This document shows positions 8,569-16,120 of a stretch of 64,000 nt of DNA, piece after piece. This stretch comes from Myxococcus stipitatus (GTDB taxonomy: Bacteria > Myxococcota > Myxococcia > Myxococcales > Myxococcaceae). A model generated the notes under the pieces. That model ran no database searches. It was not told the origin of the DNA and saw only the letters and a list, made by a program, of their open reading frames with translations. The stretch covers positions 744,001-808,000 of the forward strand of contig NZ_JAKCFI010000004.1 in NCBI RefSeq assembly GCF_021412625.1, in the 5' to 3' direction. Within the stretch, counting starts at the first letter, position 1, and each line of letters starts with the position of its first letter. Both the position numbers and the translations under genes were made by a program.

Positions 8569-8589
8569 GCCGGCATCCTGCGACTGGCG

Positions 8590-8622
8590 GGGTTGGTTGA
8601 TATAGCGAAATTCCGACAACCC
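8590..8622. promoter_or_regulatory. Inverted repeat between EamA exporter and AraC genes
   Basis: GGGTTG (8590-8595) and CAACCC (8617-8622) form perfect six-base arms around a 21-base AT-richer centre, inside the 70-base divergent promoter region. A likely operator for the AraC-type regulator at 8639; inferred from position and symmetry. Confidence 0.4.
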
Positions 8623-8638
8623 ATGCAGAGAAGTCGCC

Positions 8639-9424
8639 ATGGCGCAGCAGCTCCAGGTTCCATTCACCTCAAAGCTTCCACACCCCGTGTACCTCCGCAC
8701 GGCCCGTCTGCCGACGGCGGCCACGTATCCCCGGCACCGTCACCCGTGGGGAGAGTTCGTCTATGCGTTCCACGGGGTGATGGAGCTGAAGGTGGCGGGC
8801 AGCCACTACCTGGCGCCGCCGCAGTACGGCATCTGGCTGCCGCCCGACGTGGAGCACCTGGGCATGAACCGCTCCGAGGCGAGTCACTGCTCGCTCTACC
8901 TGGCGCGGGAGTGGTGTCGGGCGCTGCCGAAGACGACGTGTGCGTTGGCGGTGAGCCCGCTGGTGAAGACGCTGTTGGAGCACCTGCGCGCCCATGGCGT
9001 GGCCCAGCCCCGCACGAGCGCGGAGCGGCGGCTGCTGCGGGTCCTCATCGGTCAGCTCGTGCTGGCGCCGGCCCATGGCAGCTACCTGCCCATGTCCGAT
9101 GACTCGCTCCTGCGGCCGGTCCTCGCGGCGCTCGAGGCCCACCCGGAGGACGAGCGCCCCCTGTCCGAGTGGGCGAGGCTGCTGCACACCACCGAGCGCA
9201 CGCTCGAGCGCCGCTGCCAGCAGCACCTGGGGCTGTCCTTCAGCGAGTGGCGCCAGCGGCTGCGGGTCGTCAAGGCGCTGGCGCTGTTGGAGGAGGGGCG
9301 CTCGGTGGAGTCCATCGCGCTCGACCTGGGCTACAGCAGCGCCTCCTCCTTCATCGCGATGTTCCGGAGGATGACGGGCACCACCCCGGACAAGGTGCGC
9401 AGCCAGGGGCTCGTGGCGCCCTGA
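8639..9424 (+). CDS. AraC-family regulator with N-terminal cupin domain
   Basis: A 261-residue protein. Residues about 20-90 are a cupin effector domain (YPRHRHPWGEFVYAFHGVME; GIWLPPDVEHLGM), with the HxHxxGE-like pattern of AraC-type cupins. Residues about 155-255 carry the paired helix-turn-helix (PLSEWARLLHTTERTLERRC, and SVESIALDLGYSSASSFIAM followed by FRRMTGTTPDK). It is divergent from the EamA transporter and separated from it by 70 bases with an inverted repeat, an arrangement typical of a regulator controlling an efflux gene in response to the exported compound. The ATG at 8639 is weakly supported by AGAGAAG upstream. Confidence 0.88.
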   Translation: MAQQLQVPFTSKLPHPVYLRTARLPTAATYPRHRHPWGEFVYAFHGVMELKVAGSHYLAPPQYGIWLPPDVEHLGMNRSEASHCSLYLAREWCRALPKTTCALAVSPLVKTLLEHLRAHGVAQPRTSAERRLLRVLIGQLVLAPAHGSYLPMSDDSLLRPVLAALEAHPEDERPLSEWARLLHTTERTLERRCQQHLGLSFSEWRQRLRVVKALALLEEGRSVESIALDLGYSSASSFIAMFRRMTGTTPDKVRSQGLVAP

Positions 9425-9455
9425 CGGCCCGCCGTCCCCCTGGCCGCGCTCCACC

Positions 9456-9848
9456 TCACTGGATGGAGGGGCGCGCCTCCTCGCCCGCGTGCGCTCGCGC
9501 GTATTCCTCGGCGCCGGTGAAGTCCACCGCGAGGCAGGGCTCGTCGCCCACCACCCAGCCGTCATGCCCGGGAGGGATGAAGGCCACGTCTCCGGGGCCT
9601 AGCTCGAACTCCTCGCCGTCGCGCATCCGGACATGCATCCGTCCGGAGAGGATGGAGATGGTATGGACGACCTCGCAGTCCGCCGTCCCCGCGATGGGCT
9701 TGACGTCCCGAGACCACCGCCAGCCGGGCTCGAAGCGGGCGCGGCCGATGGTGATTTCACCGAGCTTCAGGACGGAGGCTTCGCCGTGCGCGACGAAAGG
9801 GCGGCGCTCGTCCGCCTCGGTGGCTCTCTTGATGATGGCACGTGCCAT
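9456..9848 (-). CDS. Cupin-domain protein
   Basis: A 130-residue single-domain cupin. Cupin motif 1 is degenerate (RFEPGWRWSRDVKPIAGTAD), followed by CEVVHTISILSGRMHVRMRD and motif 2 EFELGPGDVAFIPPGHDGWV. The GDxxFIPPGHD motif is clear. One or more metal-binding His positions of motif 1 are not obvious, so an enzyme activity cannot be claimed; many such proteins bind small molecules. The start at 9848 has AAGGGGG upstream. It faces the AraC gene tail to tail with 31 bases between them, so it is not in that operon. It starts 255 bases before the divergent NTF2-like gene at 10104. Confidence 0.82.
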   Translation of the reverse strand: MARAIIKRATEADERRPFVAHGEASVLKLGEITIGRARFEPGWRWSRDVKPIAGTADCEVVHTISILSGRMHVRMRDGEEFELGPGDVAFIPPGHDGWVVGDEPCLAVDFTGAEEYARAHAGEEARPSIQ

Positions 9849-10103
9849 GGGTCCCCCTTGGATGAGGAGGCCGCGGGTTGACGGCCTCCGGTTCAGGAGA
9901 ATGTGGGGCGCTCGGGGAGGGGAGATCGCCAGGGAGCCCCAGGAGGCTCGTCGGGCCGGATGGCCTGGAGGGAGAGGAGCGGGCGCCGCCCGTCGTGCCC
10001 GGGCGGCGGGCCTCATACCTGACATGCCCCTGTCGCGCCGGAGGTCGAGATTGTCCTCGACCCGGCGGGCTCCTCCGCTGGGTCTCACTCGAGGAGGACC
10101 GAC

Positions 10104-10454
10104 ATGGGAAGCGCCGCGGAGGTCGTCAAGGCGTACTTCGATGCATGGAACACCCAGGACGAGGCGAAGGTGCGCGGGACGCTCGCGCCGGACGTGAGCT
10201 TCGTGGGCGCGCTGGGCGCCGCGGACGGTGTCGAGGCCTGCGTGAAGGGGCTCGTCAACGGGATGTGGAAGCTCTCTCCCCGGGTGACGGTGGTTCACCG
10301 CTTCGTGGATGGCGACGACGTGCTGACCTGGTTCGAAATCCATCCGGCCGGCGGTGCCGCGGTGCCGGTGGCGAACTGGAGCCATGTCGAGCACGGGCGC
10401 ATCACCCGCATCCGCGTCACCTTCGATCCACGCTCCATCCTGCAGCAGCGGTGA
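10104..10454 (+). CDS. SnoaL/NTF2-like protein
   Basis: A 116-residue protein with the NTF2-like cone fold pattern: an N-terminal helix (AEVVKAYFDAWNTQDEAKVR), a short strand (LAPDVSFVGALG), then a four-stranded part (VTVVHRFVDGDDVLTWFEIH; VPVANWSHVEHGRITRIRVT). Such small proteins are polyketide-cyclase-like enzymes, isomerases or ligand-binding domains; no catalytic Asp/His pair is clear enough to choose. ATG 10104 follows GAGGAGG. It stands alone between the divergent cupin gene and a 364-base gap. Confidence 0.82.
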   Translation: MGSAAEVVKAYFDAWNTQDEAKVRGTLAPDVSFVGALGAADGVEACVKGLVNGMWKLSPRVTVVHRFVDGDDVLTWFEIHPAGGAAVPVANWSHVEHGRITRIRVTFDPRSILQQR

Positions 10455-10554
10455 GGGCCCATGTGTCCCCCGCCGCAATGACTCACTCCCGATTCCCATT
10501 CGCCTGACAGTCATTGCTTCCTGACCGGCATCTCCCTTCAGGCAGGGCACCGGA

Positions 10555-10603
10555 CGCCGTTCACTGGGTGTGAATGTCCTTTCGTGGTTACCGGTGAACG
10601 GCG
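10555..10603. repeat. Inverted repeat, ten-base perfect arms
   Basis: CGCCGTTCAC at 10555-10564 and GTGAACGGCG at 10594-10603 are exact reverse complements separated by 29 bases. It lies about 215 bases before the lipoprotein start. It could be a protein-binding site or an RNA stem in a long leader; no T-run follows, so a terminator for the NTF2-like gene is less likely. Confidence 0.5.
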
Positions 10604-10782
10604 GCTACGTCCGAGTATCTCGATTTCCGAGCGCGACATTTCCAGCAGGGCTCCGTTAATTCCGTGCGGAGGTCGCCGCGAGCGTCTGGCCTCGAGACCC
10701 GCTCGCTGACGGCCGAAGTGTCGTTCCACCTCGTAACCCGTGACGCGAGGCTCCTGGAGGGGCCGCGTCCTCGGGCACAACA

Positions 10783-10801
10783 TCTCAGAGCGAGTCTGAG
10801 A
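10783..10801 (+). promoter_or_regulatory. Hairpin just upstream of lipoprotein ribosome site
   Basis: TCTCAGA-N5-TCTGAGA, a perfect seven-base-arm inverted repeat ending 17 bases before the ATG at 10819 and just before the GGAG ribosome site. The position suits an operator or a leader hairpin affecting translation start. Confidence 0.4.
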
Positions 10802-10818
10802 GGAATCGGAGACGTGGC

Positions 10819-12012
10819 ATGTCGCTATTCAATGGCAGGGCGGTGAAGGCATTGGGTTGGGGCGCGGTGGTGATGGCGGGGCTGGTGGGCTGTGGTCCGG
10901 AGGCCCAGAAGGCCGAGCCTCCACCCCCGCAGCAGGAGGAGATCAAGTCCGTGGAGGCGCAGTCGCGGCTGCTCCAGCCTCCCGCTGGCTGTACCGAAAT
11001 CACGATGGGGGAGCTGGCCAGCGGCGTGGGGCTGACGCCGACCATCTACGCGCAGCAGCCGACCTATCGGGGCAACTTCGGCAGCTTCGGTGACCCCGCG
11101 TTCGTGGACCTGGCGCGCATCCGCCTGGACGTGAACACGGCGCCGGGGCTGTATGACCTCTCCGTGGGCGGTGGGAATACCTTCACCTGCGACCGGTGTG
11201 TCTATGGCTACCAGGACGTGGGGAGCCCCGGGGAGAAGTTCCTCGTCGCGGACTCCGGCACCATGCTGCTGGCGCTGAAGGTGTCTCCGACCCAGACCAT
11301 CGGCGCGCTGGCGAACGTGACGCTGCGCGAGTCCGTGGACGCTCCTCCGCTCAACGCGCCCTATTGGGGCAGCGCCGTGGTGCCGGGTGGCGAGTGCCGG
11401 TGGATCCGCTTCGCGACGTGGAACACGGTCCGCGACGGTGGCTGCGATCCGCGCCAGGGCTCGCTGACGGCGAACCTGCCGGACACCACCTGCGTCCCGG
11501 ATGACTACGCCGCCGCGGACGGTACGCTGGAGCGCTCGCTGGGGACCAAGGTCCAGGGCGAGGCCTGCACCAAGACGGCGGCCGCGAGCGAGTACGAGCT
11601 GGCCTCGACGGACTGTGAGCAGGGCTACGCCTGCACCGACCTGCTGTCGGACAACGCCCAGTGCCTCAAGACGTGTGACTTCATGGCGGCCAACCCCGGC
11701 TGCCCCTCCGGCACCGTCTGCGGCGTGTACGGTCTGTGCATCGAGCAGTCGGTCCTCGAGCCGCTCGGCTTCGCCTTCGACCCGGCTCCCATCGGCGCGA
11801 ACTGCAGCGTGGGCTTCGCCGAGTTCTGCGGCTCCGAGGGTGCTCGCGGCGTGTGCGTGGACCTGAACGGTGACGGCCTCGGCGAGTGCCAGCCCTACCG
11901 CCGCGCTCGCTCCGAGTGCGCCGCGGGCGAGGAGCTCGGCTACATGAGCTACCCGCTCGCCGGTGGCGGCTTCGACCGTGGCTACGGCTTCTGCTACCAC
12001 GACGGTCTCTGA
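10819..12012 (+). CDS. Cysteine-rich lipoprotein of unknown function
   Basis: A 397-residue outer-surface lipoprotein. It has a basic N-terminus, a hydrophobic segment (GWGAVVMAGLVG) and lipobox LVGC with Cys25, followed by a Pro/Glu-rich linker. The first domain (about 55-200) looks all-beta (TEITMGELASGVGLTPTIYA; FVDLARIRLDVNTAPGLYDL). From about residue 200 the protein is rich in spaced cysteines (CDPRQG, CVPDDYAA, CTKTAAAS, CEQGYACTDL, CLKTCDFMAANPGC, CGVYGLC, CSVGFAEFCGSEG), suggesting several disulfide-stabilised modules as in myxobacterial surface lipoproteins. No enzymatic motif is seen. The GGAGACGTGGC leader supports ATG 10819. A strong convergent hairpin follows its stop. Confidence 0.75.
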   Translation: MSLFNGRAVKALGWGAVVMAGLVGCGPEAQKAEPPPPQQEEIKSVEAQSRLLQPPAGCTEITMGELASGVGLTPTIYAQQPTYRGNFGSFGDPAFVDLARIRLDVNTAPGLYDLSVGGGNTFTCDRCVYGYQDVGSPGEKFLVADSGTMLLALKVSPTQTIGALANVTLRESVDAPPLNAPYWGSAVVPGGECRWIRFATWNTVRDGGCDPRQGSLTANLPDTTCVPDDYAAADGTLERSLGTKVQGEACTKTAAASEYELASTDCEQGYACTDLLSDNAQCLKTCDFMAANPGCPSGTVCGVYGLCIEQSVLEPLGFAFDPAPIGANCSVGFAEFCGSEGARGVCVDLNGDGLGECQPYRRARSECAAGEELGYMSYPLAGGGFDRGYGFCYHDGL

Positions 12013-12059
12013 GGTTCCTTCCCCCTGACCGGGCCCCTTCGTGCGCCCGAGCAGGGGCG

Positions 12060-12095
12060 CCGCGCCCGCGCCTTCTCCTCGAGGCGCGGGCGCGG
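12060..12095. terminator. Strong convergent hairpin (bidirectional terminator)
   Basis: CCGCGCCCGCGCC and GGCGCGGGCGCGG are perfect 13-base arms around a ten-base loop, in the 104-base gap between two convergent genes. There is no long T-run, as is usual in very GC-rich bacteria. It probably ends transcripts from both sides. Confidence 0.7.
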
Positions 12096-12116
12096 TCGTT
12101 CGGGCATGGTCCCGCC

Positions 12117-15100
12117 TCAGGGCTGCTCGGGCCGCGCCAGCACGGGCTGCCCGTCCACCGCGGGCTTCGCGCCGAGCGCCAGGTAGATTTCGAACCACGC
12201 GCGATAGGCGCGCCACGCGGAGTCCCTCTGCTCGAGCAGGGCGCCGTGGGCCTTCCCCAGGCGTTGGGGCACGTCGAACGGCAGCGAGGTGTTCCCGTTC
12301 GCATGCAGCTGCGCCGCGAACCAGAGCACGTCGAGCTGCCCCGGGTCGACCGGCGCATGGGTGCGTTCGACCAGCGTGTCCGCGTGTCCCAGGGCCTGCC
12401 CCAGCCAGCGGGCCGCGAGCGCCGGGTCCGCGCGGTCCACGGCGTTCTCCGCCAGCCGCAGCTCCGCCAGCGTCACCGCGCGGATGTCCTCGTCGCGGTC
12501 CGTGTCGTCGAACTGCTCCAGGAACAGGGCGCGCCGCGTCTCCAGCGCCCGCGCGGCGGCTTCCAGGTGACCCAGCTGCGTCTCCACGTTGGCGCGCAGC
12601 CCCGCGGCGATGATGCGGTAGGCCCGCTGGACGTGCTCGGGCGTCGAATGGGACCAGCGCAAGGTCTCCCGCACCGCGGGCATCGCCAGCTCCCGGTCGA
12701 CCTGGTCCAGGTCCGCCAGCGCGCGCGCGGGTTGTCCCGCGCCGGAGGCCGCGGCGCTCCGGGCCAGTCGCACCACCAGCCGGTTGCGGGCGCCCGCCGC
12801 GTCGGCGGCGCCCGACTCCAGCAGCGGCAGCTCGCGGTCATAGAGCGCCAGCGCCCGCTCGAAGCGGCCCGCGGCCAGGTTGTAGAGCGCGGCGCGGTCC
12901 ACGGCGAGCGGCAGGAAGCGGGCCGTCAGCTTCGGCGCCGCGTCCACCATGGCCAGGGCCTTGTCCGCGGCCTCCGCGGCCTCCGCCTCGCGGTTGACGT
13001 GGAGCAGCGCCCGGGCGCGAGCCAGGGACACCGACAGCCCCGCGCCGTTGTCCACGTAGGGCAGCTTGTCGCGCTGCTCGAGGTAGCCCAGGGCGATGTG
13101 GTAGTTGCCCACCTGCGTGTGCAGAGTGCCCAGCGCGCCCAGCAGCATCGCCTTGTAGCGCAGGTTGTTGCGCACCAGGTCCAGGGCCACCATGTAATGG
13201 CGGTTGGCGCGCTCGGCGGCGGCCGCGTTGCGGCTGCGCAGGAAGTCCTCGTGGTGGATGGCGCCGTAGAGCGCGTGCACCGCGCGGTCGTTCTTCAGCT
13301 CCTGCCACGAGGCGCGCAGCTCCTGCACCGCCGCCTGCACCATCTTCGCGTGGGCCTCGTCGTCCTCCAGCTTGGAGAGCTGGCGCGCCATGAGGTACGC
13401 CTTCACGAAGTGCCCCAGCGGCTTCACCATCTTCGGCGCCGTGGTGGTCACCTCCTTCTCCACCACGTCCGGCGTGACACCCGCGCGCAGCCGCAGGCTC
13501 ATGGACTCGACGGCGCTCTCCAGGGAGCCGGTGCGCTTCGTCACCAGGTCGAAGTCCGCCCGCGCGTCATCCAGGCGCTGTCGCCCCAGCCGACGGTAGG
13601 CGCGGCCCAGCATCGCGCGGCGGTACAGCCGCTCGGCCCGGCGACGCTCCTCGGTGCCCGCGGGCACGTCGTCGACGTACGCCGTCGCCAGGGCCTCCAG
13701 CACGCCGTCGGCGCCCAGGCACGCCGCCCGCTCGACGCCATCCTGCACCACGGCGCGCTGGCGGAGGGGGTCCTCCTGCTGATGGTAGAAGGCCAGCAGC
13801 GCGTCGCGGACGGGACGGGGAGGCCGCTCCTCGTGGATGGCGTTGACGCGCCGGCCCAGCTCCAGCGCGAAGGCGTGGGCGGAGCCGGGCTCGGCCTTCG
13901 CGAGCGCCTGGGCCATGGCCGCGTCGGCTTCGTCGTAGGGCAGCCCCCGGTACAGCGCGCGCACCGCGGCGCGCGCGAAGTCGAGCTGGTCGTCCGCCTT
14001 GAAGGCCGTGTTGGTGGAGAGCCGGAGGCTGGCCTGGATGAGGGCCTCGCGGTCGTCGAGCGCGCGGTAGAGCGCGTCCGCTCGCTCGTACCAGGCGTCC
14101 AGCACCGCCCGCGTCGACGTATTCGTGGGCTGGGCCGCCTCCAGCTCCTGTCGCGCCAGCGTGAAGTCACCCATGGCCTGGGCCAGCTCGCTGCGCACCA
14201 CGTGCTGGAAGACGGTGGAGGGCGCGCTGGGGGCCGCGGCCGGGTCCAGCTGGGCCATGCGCCGGCGGATGAGCGCGCGCAGCTCCTCCACCAGCCGTCC
14301 CCGCTCGTGCTCCTTCATGTCCCGCCGGTGCTCGATGAGCAGGCGCAGGGGCTCCGCCAGCCCCGCGGTGGCCGGGTCGTCCACCGCGCGCATGTGGCGC
14401 GCGTAGAACTCGGCCGCCTCGAAGTCCTCGGCGGCCAGATGGTACTGGCTCAGGCGCATCATCAACAGGCGGCGCGGCTTGGGGCGCTCCTCGAGCAGCA
14501 GGCGCTGGCGGTAGAGCAGGAGCTGGTCCGTGCGCCGGCCCACCATGGCCAGCTCCTCGTTGAGGCGCTTCACGTCCCAGTTGCTGGGGACCTGGCCATC
14601 CAGCGGCAGCTGGTACACGTCCAGCGACTGGTCGCGCGAACACGTCGCGACGAGCGTCGCGGACGCGGGCGTGGGGTACTGGCAGTTCCAGGACGCGCTG
14701 GTGAGCTGGTCCGGGCTGGAGGCGGAGGTCTGGGCGGGCGCGTCGTCCCGCTCGGAGGCGAAGGGCGCGCGGAAGAGCACGCCCCGGTCGCTCGCGTCGA
14801 TGACCCCGTCCGTGTTCGAGTCGGTGAAGAACTGCACCAGGTACAGGAAGCGCCCGTCGCGGGAGAACGCCGGCTGGCCGGTCTGCCCCGGCAGCTCCAG
14901 TGTCAGGGGGACCGGCTTCGCGCCGGGCGGGCCCAGGCGCAGGGCCTCCAGGTGGGACGCTGCGCGCGCGGCGAAGCCCGGGCCCACCTGTCGCACGGAG
15001 CGCTCGACCGGGACGTACACCAGCCAGCGCCCGTCCGGGGAGAAGGTGGGGCTGGTGAGGTTGCGGTCGAGCAGCGGGCTGACGCTCATGCGGCCCGCCA

Positions 15101-15587
15101 GCGTCACGCGCGACAGCCGGAGGTCGCCCTGGATGGAGGCGCGGCTCACCAGCGCGATGTGTCCCGCGTCGATCCACTCGGCCTGCAGCGCGCTGGTCTC
15201 CTCGTCGAGGCACCGGCGGTTGTCTCCGCTCGGCAGGTCGCGCACGCACAGCTGCCCGCTGGCCTGGTTCCGGAACGAGACGTAGAGCAGGCGCTTGCCG
15301 TCGGGGCTGATGCGCGGCCAGGTGACGTCCGCGCCTTCGTCGAAGAGCCGGCGCTCGCGGCCCCGCTCCACGTCCTGCGTATAGATTTCCGTCGCGATGT
15401 TGCGGTTGGACACGAACAGCAGCGTGTTCCCGTCCGGCGCGAGCTGTCCCAGGAACTGGTCTCCCACGCCCACGGTGAGCCGGGTGAGCGTGCGCAGCCC
15501 CCCATCGTTCACGTCGTCCTGCGCGTGCGCCGCGCCCGCGAGGAGCGCGGCGGACAGGAGCAGACTCCGGGCCCGGGGCGTCAGCAC
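12117..15587 (-). CDS. Periplasmic TolB-like beta-propeller/TPR protein
   Basis: From GTG 15587 it is 1156 residues with a signal peptide (LLLSAALLAGAAHA then Q, cut near residue 22). Residues about 30-350 hold WD40-like/TolB propeller blades (LGQLAPDGNTLLFVSNRN; PRISPDGKRLLYVSFRN; SPTFSPDGRWLVYV; PAFSRDGRFLYLVQFF), each with the DG(R/N)xLxxV turn. The rest, to about 1150, is alpha-helical with TPR-like pairs (LGTLHTQVGNYHIALGYLEQ; ALYNLAAGRFERALALYDRE; RARALLHVNREAEAAEAADK). The GTG start overlaps the stop of the DUF1318 gene by seven bases (GTGCTGA), so translation is coupled. It is the third gene of the ydbH-like/DUF1318 operon. TolB-like propellers bind lipoproteins and TPRs bind partner proteins, so a scaffold role at the envelope is inferred. 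Confidence 0.8.
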   Translation of the reverse strand: MLTPRARSLLLSAALLAGAAHAQDDVNDGGLRTLTRLTVGVGDQFLGQLAPDGNTLLFVSNRNIATEIYTQDVERGRERRLFDEGADVTWPRISPDGKRLLYVSFRNQASGQLCVRDLPSGDNRRCLDEETSALQAEWIDAGHIALVSRASIQGDLRLSRVTLAGRMSVSPLLDRNLTSPTFSPDGRWLVYVPVERSVRQVGPGFAARAASHLEALRLGPPGAKPVPLTLELPGQTGQPAFSRDGRFLYLVQFFTDSNTDGVIDASDRGVLFRAPFASERDDAPAQTSASSPDQLTSASWNCQYPTPASATLVATCSRDQSLDVYQLPLDGQVPSNWDVKRLNEELAMVGRRTDQLLLYRQRLLLEERPKPRRLLMMRLSQYHLAAEDFEAAEFYARHMRAVDDPATAGLAEPLRLLIEHRRDMKEHERGRLVEELRALIRRRMAQLDPAAAPSAPSTVFQHVVRSELAQAMGDFTLARQELEAAQPTNTSTRAVLDAWYERADALYRALDDREALIQASLRLSTNTAFKADDQLDFARAAVRALYRGLPYDEADAAMAQALAKAEPGSAHAFALELGRRVNAIHEERPPRPVRDALLAFYHQQEDPLRQRAVVQDGVERAACLGADGVLEALATAYVDDVPAGTEERRRAERLYRRAMLGRAYRRLGRQRLDDARADFDLVTKRTGSLESAVESMSLRLRAGVTPDVVEKEVTTTAPKMVKPLGHFVKAYLMARQLSKLEDDEAHAKMVQAAVQELRASWQELKNDRAVHALYGAIHHEDFLRSRNAAAAERANRHYMVALDLVRNNLRYKAMLLGALGTLHTQVGNYHIALGYLEQRDKLPYVDNGAGLSVSLARARALLHVNREAEAAEAADKALAMVDAAPKLTARFLPLAVDRAALYNLAAGRFERALALYDRELPLLESGAADAAGARNRLVVRLARSAAASGAGQPARALADLDQVDRELAMPAVRETLRWSHSTPEHVQRAYRIIAAGLRANVETQLGHLEAAARALETRRALFLEQFDDTDRDEDIRAVTLAELRLAENAVDRADPALAARWLGQALGHADTLVERTHAPVDPGQLDVLWFAAQLHANGNTSLPFDVPQRLGKAHGALLEQRDSAWRAYRAWFEIYLALGAKPAVDGQPVLARPEQP

Positions 15588-16120
15588 TTCTTCTCTCCCC
15601 AGGTCCCGTCGGCGGCCTCCACCCAGCCGCCGCAGATGACGCCCGCCGCGTGGGCCTGGTGCCAGTTGCGACGCACCGTCTCCTCGGACACGTCCGGGCG
15701 GACGGTCCGCATCCACTGCCACAGCTGCAGCCGCGAGCGGTTCACCCGCTCCACCAGCGCGACGTCGTCCGGGGACAGCCGGCCCGCGCGGCAGTTGCGC
15801 CGCGTCACCGCCAGCAGGCCGTCCTTCCCCTCGCCCACGCAGTGCCGCCACAGCAGGTCATCGAGCCGGTCCGCCTGCGTCTTGCCCAGGTTCTCCACCA
15901 GCGGCGTGGGCTGGATGCCCAGCTCCTCCAACTGGTTGGGCGTGAAGGGGACCGGCGTGGGGCTCATGCCCGCGCGGGCCAGCCGCTGCTCCATGTCCTT
16001 GAACGAGCCGGCGGCCTGCTCCTCGAGCGCCGTCGCGCGGTCGACCATGACGATCTCCGGCGCGCGGATGCAGCCAGGCGCGGCGAGGACGGTGAGCAGG
16101 AGCAATCCGAGAAGTCTCAT
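15581..16120 (-). CDS. DUF1318/YdbL-like lipoprotein
   Basis: A 179-residue lipoprotein with signal RLLGLLLLTVLAAPG and Cys17. After it comes APEIVMVDRATALEEQAAGS, typical of DUF1318 lipoproteins. The C-terminal part (about 90-179) aligns by eye with E. coli YdbL: VGEGKDGLLAV, DDVALVERVNRSRLQLWQWM, then a Gly-Trp ending in DGTWGEKKC. E. coli encodes YdbL and a separate small lipoprotein YnbE beside YdbH; here lipid anchor and YdbL-like domain are one polypeptide. ATG 16120 overlaps the upstream ydbH-like stop (ATGA) and its own stop overlaps the next start, so all three genes are coupled. A role in stabilising the intermembrane bridge is inferred. Confidence 0.78.
   Translation of the reverse strand: MRLLGLLLLTVLAAPGCIRAPEIVMVDRATALEEQAAGSFKDMEQRLARAGMSPTPVPFTPNQLEELGIQPTPLVENLGKTQADRLDDLLWRHCVGEGKDGLLAVTRRNCRAGRLSPDDVALVERVNRSRLQLWQWMRTVRPDVSEETVRRNWHQAHAAGVICGGWVEAADGTWGEKKC

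Larger units (their letters stand above)
10455..10818. other. Intergenic region with two inverted repeats
   Basis: A 364-base gap without a credible gene, less GC-rich than its surroundings. It holds a ten-base-arm inverted repeat (10555-10603) and a seven-base-arm hairpin (10783-10801) and ends in the ribosome site of the lipoprotein gene at 10819. Short frames here have no ribosome site or recognisable product. It is probably a long leader or promoter region of that gene. Confidence 0.6.
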
